DNA from: Tubiluchus corallicola
Lineage: Eukaryota; Priapulida; Priapulimorpha; Priapulimorphida; Tubiluchidae
Assembly (NCBI GenBank): GCA_030141605.1
Contig: JAQGDQ010000209.1
Coordinates: 241,501 to 305,500 of the forward strand
Reading direction: 5' to 3'
Length of the DNA stretch: 64,000 nucleotides
Shown here: piece after piece, positions 24,701 through 36,700 of the stretch
How positions within the stretch are numbered: the first letter of the stretch is position 1
How the letters are laid out: each line of letters begins with the position of its first letter
Position numbers and translations under genes: made by a program
The notes under the pieces: generated by a model
Told to the model about the DNA's origin: nothing
Database searches by the model: none
The model's input: only the letters and a program-made list of their open reading frames with translations

Positions 24701-27700
24701 TTCTTCCATGTTATTATATGGGCAATTTAAATGCATATTTTTTATTCACAGAATTTAAACCAAAATCCCAGAACATTGTTGCCGAAAACATTTGGTCTCT
24801 ATTGCTACCAGTGCGGAGGCAAGAATATTCGACTATTAGTAATGAACAACTTGCTTCCGACGGTGATCAAGATGCATGCTCGGTACGATCTCAAGGGAAG
24901 CACTTACAAGCGAAGGGTAAGCAAGGTTGAAAATTCATAGAGACATGTGGTGTTAGTGTTTGTTTTTGTTTTGTCTCTAATTGGCAAAGCTTTTATAACT
25001 TGGCAGTATTTTTGATCTGAAAATATTCCGCTATAAGTTAGACATCATTCAACTAGTGCATACACTGCAAGCATCAAATATATTTTATTTCATTTTTGTC
25101 TTTGCTTTTGATTGTAATATGTTGGCTTTTTAGAATGTTTTGTTAATATTTAAAAGTGGAAATAAGGTGGTAGTTGATAAAATTAGGTAAAAATAAGATG
25201 TATTAGCGTGTTTTATAACTGAAATAACTTGATATGAAATAGCCTAATATTTTTTGGGACATTTCAAATGTTAGTTGAGTCAAACTAACGGTCGTTATAA
25301 AATTTCAACATCTAAACTGATTTGCATCTCAAACACTTGGTTAGCATAGCAGCCAGTTAGCACGTTTCTTCCTAACCAAGTGCATGTGATCTTGCATGTA
25401 ACATTTGCAATATTTGAGACCACAAACTTATACAAATCGCATATAATTGTTTTTGTTTCAATCTCAGGCATCAAAGGGGGAAAGGGCAAAAGGCAGTCCT
25501 ACGCTAAAAGATCTCGATTTTATGGAGGACCATCCAGAGGGGTTATTGTTAGAAAGAGATACGTATGATGCTCTCATAAAGACTTTGCATCGTGATTGTA
25601 GAGTAAGTTGGACTAGGGAACATTTTTGACTGTGTCAGAAACTGTGGTAAGATTCTGCTTCTGTGACAGGTGATACTTTAAGTGACAGCTTTTGTTTCGT
25701 ATTTCATTTTGAAAAATGTCTTTTAAAATAGTCAATAACTTGTGTAAGTACTGATGTGCTTGACATCAAAAATTTTAGTGAAATCAGAACTTGTCACTTT
25801 TTACCTGTGTCGTGTCACCCATCTACTTATTAACTAGCTCCTGTGTTGTTTCTCTTCGTAACTAAGCACACAACATGACCTAATAGCTGTTTTCTTTCAC
25901 AGTTATCAGCAAGTTTCAGAAAATTGCAAAATAATTAATTTTACTATCAATAGTATTTTAACAATTACCACGTTCAAACCAATTTCGAGGGATAAATACA
26001 AATTAATATAATTTTATAGAGACTAGCAAAACCATTTTACTTCATGTCAAAACAATGTGAATTGAAAAAGGTCCGTCAGATCTGTACACTAATGATCAAG
26101 TAAATGCACTAGGCAGAAATCTTTAACTAGGATTTGAACTAAAGGCACTTATATGCAAAAATTCAGGTGCTGTTACTAACTGAACTATTCCCCCTTTCAT
26201 TAACTGTGCTCGTGTATTAACTGTTATAGGGGCAGCATACAATACCACTACACCTTATCAGCTATAATTGTAATAATTGTACATAATTATGTCTTCTTAC
26301 AATTTATCAGACATCGCGCGACCCGTCATAGTTCAGCACTGTCCTCAAAATCGTGATAAAGGAATTTGGGAATGATGTTTGTTAATTTACTAATTAGTTA
26401 ATTATCACCTATGTAACCTTTTCAGGTATTAGAAAGTTTTAAAATAATGGATTACAGTTTACTTGTGGGAGTGCATAATCTTGATCTTGCTGCAAGAGAG
26501 CGGGTAAGTCAAATTTGCTAGTCACCAAAAATTCTTACTTCCCTTTTTTTCAAATTTAGTTTATTCACAAAAAATATTATATTTTTTCATTTTTGAACTA
26601 TACAGTTGGTGAGTGACAAAGAATGACCTAAGGCATTTAAGGCATGTCATATTTACCAAGCTAACTGGTGTAGTGGAATGATGTGCAATTTATTATCAAA
26701 AGACTTCGGGTTCAAATCCAAGCTTAGTCTTGATATTTTTACATTTCCTTCCCTCTATTGTTTGATCTCTCCATTATGTTAGTCTTTAGTGCATCATATT
26801 AATCGATGCTGTTGTGCTCCTCCTATTTAACTGCATAGTATGCTTGACAGCTTCAAGCCCGAGAAAATGAAATTCAAGCAGTAGAGCAAGATGGCGTTGA
26901 TGGTATGACGGCTCTTGGACGATCTAGGTCAGTACGGCGGGAACGTATTGCAGCATATTCCACTGCTATGGAATCTATACAAGCCGAGGCAGAGCCTGTA
27001 GATTTAGACCAGGAAGATGTACCGTAAGTTTAAGCATCAAACCACATTTTTGAACTTATAGAAATAAGGTTACAACTTAATTTTGATAACAGTATGCTGT
27101 TGTAGAATGACAGATTTTTTGACAGAAAGATTTTAAAATGGTACAGATTGGAAAACTGTGTTGAGAATGTTGGTAATTTAAAAATATTTTTTTTGCAATG
27201 GTAATTTAATATGCAAATTAAAAGTAAGTTGGTAAGCAAAATTAACAGAGGTTAATGTTCAGATACTGTAGCTAAATCTGCATTTTATCTAGTAAAGGGC
27301 CTGGACACTATTTAGTACCATAGCACGTTAACAACGCCTTGGTTACTTCCCACCTTGCAGCACAAATGAAGAAGATTTAATGTTATGAAGTAGCAAAATG
27401 TTCTACAAATTTAAATAAGCCCAGCACACAGTTATGTTATCAAATGAATTGTCAAATTAAAAAGCTTTTTACACTTGGGACTTAAAGACGTTTTGCGTTT
27501 GAACTTATTTACTAATGTACTGCAAGCAAATATGCAAAAATTACTTTCCTGTTAATGCTCACAGTTAGAATAAAATTGCAAAAGTGGCATTTTTCCTTGT
27601 AAAAAACAATAATAATAAAACTTTTATTTAGTATGTTGAAAAAGGCAAACAACGGGTTTCTAAATCCATCATGCATTCCAAAATACGGAAATGAAAATGA

Positions 27701-30700
27701 AAGTTATTTCGTCAAAATTTTTAAGACTGATATGACACTATAAGTATTTAGGTAATAAAAATAGTATAGGTGCTTAGTAATCATACTAGATAAGTTGCCA
27801 TATTGCTGTTATTTGTAACTTGAAAATTAAGCGTAATTTTTGTTTTTGTTTTTTTTTTTGTAGACAAGGAGGCATTCCAGCTAGAAATTCAAAAGGGGAG
27901 CGGCTACTTTTATTTATAGGCATAATAGATATTTTGCAACGATACCGGCTAAAGAAAAAACTGGAACACACCTGGAAAGCCATGGTTCATGACGGAGTAT
28001 GCATTTTTACTTTTTACACGCCATTTTTATTTCATTGATGTCAGTGCTTCTGGTTTGTGAAGCAGTTAGACACCATTTGTGTCTGCTAAAATTTTGCATT
28101 AATTGCTGTTCTTCAGTCGGAGCCAATTAGTGATATGATTTTTTTTGTTCTTTATTTTTCACTTCTAGAAAAACAGTACAAAACAGATCAAAAAATAAAA
28201 TTGTAACACGAAATAATCAAATAATTAACAATTCAAATAACAGTTTACATATCGAGTTCCTAGCTATTGCATTACAGAAAGCTGAAGAAGTTGAGAGCTT
28301 GCAAAAGCTTTCTGAACATGTGAAAGGAGAGAAGAAACAAAGCTAGTTATAAAGTTTGAGAAAAAAACTAGTGCAAAGAGAGGATAAAGGGTGCTTTATA
28401 TTGGAATAAATACTATATTCTTAACTAATAAAGAATTTAATGTAAATTTATTGATAATACTCAGTATAGTATGATAGTAAATGATGCAGCAATTGCAACA
28501 CATGTGTCAGGGGGAAATACCATACTTATTGAAAATGTTAGTTTTCATTTATTTTTAAATTTTCATGTTCACAAAATCAAATGGTCTTTAATACATCATC
28601 TAATTCATTCAAATTCCTTGAACCAGTATTGGCAATGAATTTGGCAACAAAACAAGCTACAAAAAAAGACAAAACATTTGCAAACAACTTTTACACTATT
28701 CTTTTTTTATGACCAGCAGAGATACATAAGGACTTGTTGCTTGTTAGTAGGCGTACGTCACTGCTTGGCATTCTTTTCGTCTGCAACTGCTCTATTTATT
28801 TATTGACATGTGCACCATTCAAACCATTGATACAGTATGGTGCCGAGCAGCATTGGCTTGGTCCTAAATTGGCTTAGAAATCCTCTCCTCTGTGTTTGAC
28901 AAGAAGCATTGTCGAGGTTAAAGTCTATGACATGCCAATGCATCCACCGTCTGGTTTCCAGTATCTACCATTTGCTGGGTAGTAAGTTAACATCAAAGTG
29001 TCTGGCATCTAATCTCCGCTTTATTTTCTTACATTATTTATTCGCTTAATAATTTGCAGGCCTATTCATCACTGGCTGTGCCACTGTCACTGGATGCAGC
29101 ACGTCAGACTCTCAAAAATAGGACGTTTCCAGCATCCGGCTTCCAGCGTCTGCTGCTAAAATTCTTGGTTTCGTCACCCGTTGACAATATATACGTTCTT
29201 TCTCGCTTCCAAGTGCTGAACGCAAACCCCAGATGCTGGATGCTTTGGTGTATCATAGGCTTAATATATAATGTCTATCATAATGCATATGCTGCTTCGG
29301 TTAGTAGTTTTTGGACAACAGTGCACATTTATGCTGTCTTAGCTACCAAACCTGTGGCACAATGTACAGGAATGTAGCCACACTGTGTTCTCTTGCATTT
29401 CAAGTCAGTTTATTTTTATTTCTTGTAGACAGGAAACAGACCTTAGCATATATGTTTATGTTACAGGACAGTGTGTCAGTGCATCGACCTGGTTTTTATG
29501 CTCAGCGGTTTCTCGGGTTTATGGAAAAGAATGTTTTTCAGAAAATTCCATCACGTGAGTTTGTTCTGTATTTCATATTCGTCAACCATTTTCGAATGAA
29601 CGCCAGGCGTTTACATATTGTATGTTTGCTATTTGTCAGCATCAGCTGTTGTACTTGGTGTTCGTAAGGAAAGAAAAGCATGTTTTCACTACCAGTATTT
29701 ATTTGGCCATCTCTCTCAAGATTTAATAACCACACCTCTGTGGTAATATTGAGCCTGAGACTTATTATCATTTAGTTTGACTTGCAAACTGTTTATGCAC
29801 AAAATACTAATTGAACCTTGGAATGATTAACATTACATTCCTTTTCGTAAAGTGTTTCGGTTGTACCAAAATATTACGTTTAGTTTTCACATTTAGCATG
29901 ATCATAGCTATAAACGATTGCACCTCTGTGACATTCATTTTTCCCCATTTTTGTATTTTTCAAATATAACGAGGACATAAATAATTTCCTATAGACGCAT
30001 CTGGTTTTAAAAAATTATGCATTCACTCATTATGTTATGTAAAGGATTTTTGCAAGAACATTTTTTCAAGTAAATGTACCTATCACATAATGTACTGTGA
30101 TAAACTAAAGCGTGTTGATCAGTAAGGCTTTTGCAATTTAAAACTAAAATTTATTTAACATATTTTTCCATAATTTAGAGTATAAAGATAGGTTTAAACT
30201 TTTACATACTGCTCCTGCTGTTCTTTCGCTTTGTTATGTTGATGATAAATAATTGCAAGATTTCATCTTTGGCAAAACATGCTTTTCTAAGAATGTGGGA
30301 AGATCTAGCTGATAATAACATTCAGCTCAGTGGTTGTGGGTCACTGTCATTGCAGCATAAGGACAGCTTTTGTGCATTTTGATAAACAACAGTATACAAA
30401 ATCTTACCACATAAAAACTAATTGAATGCAATGTGTGTGTTGGTACTCCAACAAGTGGAAAAAGAAAATCAAGCTTATTATTAGTGAGTTCCATTGATTT
30501 TAGTCGATGTCTGTAAAACAAAGAGCTTTTCTGGTACAAGTAAGCATTTCCAGGCATATTGCATGTAAAGCATAACATAACCTATATTCTGCGGTCACAG
30601 CTAGAGCCCATAAAGGCATACAATGCAAATTTCGCAATAACTGTAGATAGGAGTTTGAGTTTGTACATGTAACATTCAGGCAGATTGTTATAGAGCAAGT

Positions 30701-33700
30701 TGCAGCAAAGAATTAATCCATTCCTGTGTTTTTTGCTCTTCTTTAATGCTGCAGTTGATCAGCCTGAGTATAAGGGACCGCATCGTATGTTCAGAAAGCT
30801 TGTCCACTTAGGTAATTCTAACGTATTCTCCCGACGCTTGCATATCTTACGGGTGATTAGGGTACTGAAAATCTGTTAGCTTTATGCTGCATGTGACCAT
30901 TAATTTCTCATTACACTGATTGTCTATGCATACCTGCACTTACTAGCAGTTTAGCATGTTCCGAATTTGACACTAAGTTATGTATTGTGTAATGCATAGT
31001 GAATGATGTAAGTAATTTTAAGTTACTAATAGGTTGATATCTTGTGCATAGTCAAGTCTGTGGGGTAGCTGTATTGTCTGCGAATTAACTTAGCATGGAT
31101 TTAAAATGTATCAGGTAACAATTTTTGCTGTAATAAAAATTTGGTTTTGGAAAGGTAGAGCTTTGCATGGTGGTAGATCTTGTCATGTAAAGTCTTGCTT
31201 ACCAGTCAATATGATAGCAGAGATTAGCATTATAGGGTAGAGAAAAGGCTTGCTTACCGTTTTAGGTTACTGTAATACAGATCCTATTTTGCCTTATTAT
31301 GTAGTTGCAGTTTTTATCACGGGCTGCTTTTTAAAATAGCTTTATTTTGAATTCGGTTTGATAGTGATGATAACACATTTTGCACAATGCAGTGCAGTGC
31401 AAAATACACGTGGCTTTAAAGTTCTCACTTTGACTAAAATTAACCTTTTGTTTGAGTTGTGTTCACAAGTAATAGTAACATTACCTTGCTTGCAGAAATT
31501 AATAATTTGCTAACTTGATTCAGAAATATCAGTGAATGCCCACGGCTTCAGTTTTTAAAGTGTAAGACAAAATATGAAATTTCTACCAAGACAAAAAATA
31601 AAATTTCTACCTAATGAAATTTAAAAAGCTGCTCTCCCTGTCTGGTAGGTGTACCACACCATTAGGGCATTTATGATAACTTTCTTTCTAATGTAACCGT
31701 GATCTTGATTTTTCAGCTTTGAAGCATTCACCATCAAAAAAGAAAGGGGCGACTACATACCGAAGGCAGCTGAGCGGAATTGAAGAGCCCAATACCAGTG
31801 CGGCTGTGACGGAGGAGAGCGAGCAAGCACGTAGTGATGCTGCTACAGTTGATGGTAGGTGAATCATTATCTTTAGAATGTGAAATTCTAGCAAATCTGA
31901 AATAAAGTAGTATATTGTTTGCCTTTTATGGAGTTTGCATGTTGCAGCAATGCACTGTGTAGTTTTGCACCAGCTTTCCCTGTCTGTATATAGTATGAAA
32001 TGCATAAAATGTGTACAAGTCAGCTTTTAGTGATGGTACATCGGTTTCATTTTCACAGTCAATCAGATATAAAGTCGATTCAGTAATCAATTATGATCGG
32101 TTTGCATATGCAGGGGTTTGTTTGCTTATAGACCTTTGTTTGTGCATACAATTCTACATACCGTATTTTCCCATGTATAAGAGACCCTTTTTTGCTCAGA
32201 ATTTTCACTTTAAAAATAGGTGGTCTCTTATACATGGGAGTAAGTCTTTTCAATAAGATGCATAAATTGTGACACTGCAGCTGGGTCCTCAAGGCATGGA
32301 ATGGTGTAAAGCCAGAGGTCATTATTAAATCTTTCGAGAAGTGTGGCATCTCCAATGCCATGGACAGCACAGAGGACAATGCCATTTTTGAGCAGAGTGA
32401 CTCCTCTGATGATGAACTGGCTGGAATTGCTGAAGGTCTGACTCCAGTTGATATTTTTGATGAGAGTGATGAGGAATTTAATGATTTCTATGATGAATAA
32501 AGTTATTCATTACCAAAAAACTTTTTTCCAGACTTTTTGCCTAAAAATTGAAGGGGCCTCTTATACACAAGGGTCTCTTATACATGGGTAAATACGGTAG
32601 TTTGCAGACAACCTTGGTGGTGTCCAATTTTTTTATTTCGGCTCATGTTGAAACCAAAACTGGTCCACACTTCACTTCGCTCGCAATTTTTTTACAGGTA
32701 ATCATGTGTGACTTTTGAAGTGTACATTGCTGTGGAGCCACCAGAATATAAAATGATGTTTTTTTATACAAGAAATTAGGCACTTATAAAACCATGTTGT
32801 GGCTTTATGAGAAAGTTTCATGTCTAAATAAGTACAAATGGCATAGGTAACGCAATGAATTTGCATCAGCAGCTGAAAAAATAATCAGCAATCGGAAATA
32901 AAATCCCAAATCGATTATAATCACTTGAATCAGTGAATCAGTTCCCACCACCATTAGCTTCAAATGCAAATTGGACTAAACTTGTCAGATTTGATGTGTG
33001 ATGAATTATTGATGTTTTCTGGAAGAGCTTGTACACCCAATATACACTTTTACGAAACTTAACTGAAGTTGAAACTCCAGCAGTAACTGTAGGCAGGAGA
33101 TTGAGTTTATACATAAAACATTCAAGCAAATTGTCATAGAGCAAGTTGCTGCAAAAACTACCTAAAATGCAAATTATCATTACACACCTGACAAGTTTAA
33201 CCTGTCTTTAAAATACTTTTTCTCAATACTTACGAATTGCTGTTTTCTGTCATGATGCACTTGTAGACCAAATCACAAGTTTAGTGCAATACTTGCAGGC
33301 TGTAATACAAGTGTCGTTTTGAATGACCAAAAAATTATATAAAGAAAATGCATTTAATTTGTAAATAGCTCAATAATCTGTAAAATTACTACTGCTGTAG
33401 TAGATGACCTCTGTAGTTAGCCCAGTAGTGAGCAGTTTGCTCTAGTTTTGCTACACCCTGTTCCCTAGTTGGCGGTTACAAGAACCTTATATGCAGACAT
33501 CTTTTTACCTGTTGATCTACTGATGCTTGTACATCAATCAACGTTTAAAGTGTATTCTACTAAAATACCTTTTGTCATCACGACAACAAGTATAGAAATC
33601 AGGCTAAAATAATAATTCTCGCACAACAAATTGCCATTTTGCACACTCATGCTTTAGCTAGACATGTCATGTGTTTAGTGTAACACTTGCAGACCGTATC

Positions 33701-36700
33701 ACAAGTATTGCAAATCAAGCTAAAATAATAATTGTCGCACAACGAATAGCCGTTTCGCACAGCTGTGCTTTAGCTGGATTAGTTGCTTGCTGGAAAACTT
33801 GCAGCTTAGCATTTCTAGTTGCAGGAACTTCTACTCCACCACCGTCATTTTCCGAAGCAATTGGTGAAACTAGTACACCTTCCAGAGTACTACCCTCGAG
33901 TAGGCCCATTGGTGCTGTATATAGTGGTCACTCGGATTGTGATTCTACGCCCTCAAGAAGTCGAGGTAAGTGCAGTTTGATTTTGTGACTTTGTCTTTAC
34001 TGCTTTAGCACAGCTATGTAAGCTTGCTATTCAAAGCCTGCCCATTAGCATGTACTCACACTGTCTATTGCACTTTGCCATATGCGATGATCGTGCTTTT
34101 TTATCGCTACAATCACAGGGCTTGCACTGAAAAGAGAATAATATAGAGTTGACGAAGTACTGACTTGTATAGTTGTCATAGTATTATGCGCGACACTGTC
34201 TGTAATTAAATACAGGAAATTCATTGAGTTGTGCAATACATTTATGTAATTGTGCCACATTTTTACGTGTCTTGTCAAATGCAGTCAAACGTTGCTATAA
34301 CACACACCCCTTTATTATACCAACTTTGCTTAATGCTCAGATTTTTAGCAGAACAAAATGTCTATATTTGCACAGACATGTATGTATTAATGCCAAACTC
34401 TCCATAATGTCATTTTTTGCAGTCTCAAAGTAGGCTTTATAAAGAAGTTTGACTGTAGTATACCCATATGCAGCTCCATACTCATTTGTTGTTACTTTTG
34501 TCTTTTTAATGTATGATAATAGTCTCGTGCATAAATCAAATCAGAAGTGTAACTTGACCAGCAAACATTCGGAAAAGTGACACATACTGTAGTTGGCAAC
34601 AGCAGCAAAAACACGAACCTCTGTTGGAGATTTCGAACTATTCCCTGCGCTGCCGTGAAGTCCCGTTGGAATAAACATCTTTAAATTGTAATAGCTAAGG
34701 CATTGGTCGTTCAGTTGCACTGAAGCATTTATGTTCTGGACTTGGTCATGAGTTTCTGGACTTGGTCATGAGTTTCTGAAATTGCTCTCGTGCTTTCTTA
34801 CTAGCTGCCAATTTACGGTTACCGTATCTTGACAAAACATGTCCGAACATTACACAGTATCATCTGGAGTAAAATATATAAATGCTGTTCATTTAAATTG
34901 ATGAAGTTAGAGTTTTTCGCCTGCTACTCATATTTCATCGTGGATGAGAGCAACGTCATAGTCTGTGTGAATGAACTGTCTAGAGTTTATTTGTTTGACT
35001 CAGATGCATTGATCTGAGCGCCTTTAACATAGCTGTGTACTTGCTTGACGATGTATATATACTAACTGGTAACACCGAACTTTGTTATTCTTATACTGGC
35101 AAAAAATATGGTTGTCTTGCATTTTTGCATATACACATAGTTCTTAGTACGGCACTATACAGCATTACATACTTCCTTTAACTATCCTTATAATACTGAT
35201 TAGTAATTGAAAGTGTATGCAATGTGATTATTATGTCATTAACCCTGTTTGTTTTGTAAATACATAACACTCACTGGTTTTCCACACATATATACAAACC
35301 ATCAATTAATTTTGTACTTACTGGTGGTGTGTCTGATTGTTCTATATTTCCTTCTCACACTAGTATTATTTGGTATTAATTTGTAGTTTAGCAATGTAGT
35401 TGTTAGTATTCTAATTGCTTGCTGTGCAGTGAATAACTAATTCTTGTTTACTGTCCTCTTTCTTCTTGCTAACACTTCGTAGACTCTGGAAGCGCAAAAC
35501 ACGTCACATTCGACACACTAACACCACCACATTCCATAGCCGGCAGCACGCCCACGTTTACCGAAGGCACTCCAAGCTTCACCGAATCTAGCAGTAGTGA
35601 GCTAGATTTAGGTAAAGGTACTAACACTTTGCATATCTGTTTCTTTTTGTTTTGCTTTCTTATACATGATGCGTTTGTAGGTACAGTTTTTAGATGATTT
35701 TGACACATCGTTTGCAAATGAAATGATTTACAACAATTCAATCACTAGTGTTGTGCCTTTGCTCTCTGAAATCCCACTTCGTTTTTGTGTAACCTCATAG
35801 CTCTTACTAAATGACGAGCAAAATAGAGAGGCCGGATCCAGATTTAACCTTTTTTATTTATTACAGTACATTCGCTCATAGTGACCATTGAGTTAATTGA
35901 GTTACAAATATATGTGTAGTTTATTGCACCAACCAAAAAAATAACAAATAAGAAGCATACTGTTAGTACAGAACGTATAACAGTTTCTCTAGTTAAGAAA
36001 CATTAATATATGTGCATTCCACAGTTTAAAAGACAGATAAGTTAGTGTTAAACTATTAGTTTTTTAACAATCTATTGACAATATTTTTGTATTAGAGGCA
36101 TGAGTGTGGAATTTAAAAATTAATACTGCCACATAATTCAGTTGCAATATATACAAAGTTGATTATAATTTTAAGGACATCTAAGTCATTATGACCCATT
36201 AAAAATTTTAATTTCTCTTGTTCAAGCATAACAGCAAAAGTAGGAAGTTGGTATAAACAATTTCCGTTTTTTATATAAGCTCATTCTCTACTTCCAAATA
36301 TAAACTATAAAATTTTGTTGCCTAGTGACGCCTTTCTTATTTACAGATATACATTTATATTCCTACACCTTATGAAAAAATGAAACAAAAAACATTTTCT
36401 ATCATTTTTTTATCAGTCTTTGTTTAATTTCATGCTAGGAGATTGGAAAGCTTGGTTCTTAGAATTTTTGTGAGTGTAAATAGTGCTGCATTTGTTTTAG
36501 CAGGTTTTGTTTTCAGCAAAATTGTTTCAAACAAGGTTTCTTTAACGTGATTTCTATCATTCTATTTGCTCGTCTGTCTATCAGGATACTAGCTGCCCTA
36601 ATTGCTTGCTACCTCTATAACAAGTGCCTATTGTGCACCTTGACTTATATATTTCATAAGCTTACAATTTTTACTGTTCTTTTTGGTTCATTAGTTGAAC

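Noticed and set aside
26125..26198. Functional tRNA genes at the A/B-box pairs
   Set aside because: Acceptor stems do not pair and loops are irregular; SINE heads or pseudogenes fit better.
29054..29377. 107-codon plus-strand ORF
   Set aside because: Lies in a PIP5K intron between exons 11 and 12, matches no PIP5K segment, and has internal CCAGC/GCTGG inverted words typical of non-coding sequence. No homology recognised.
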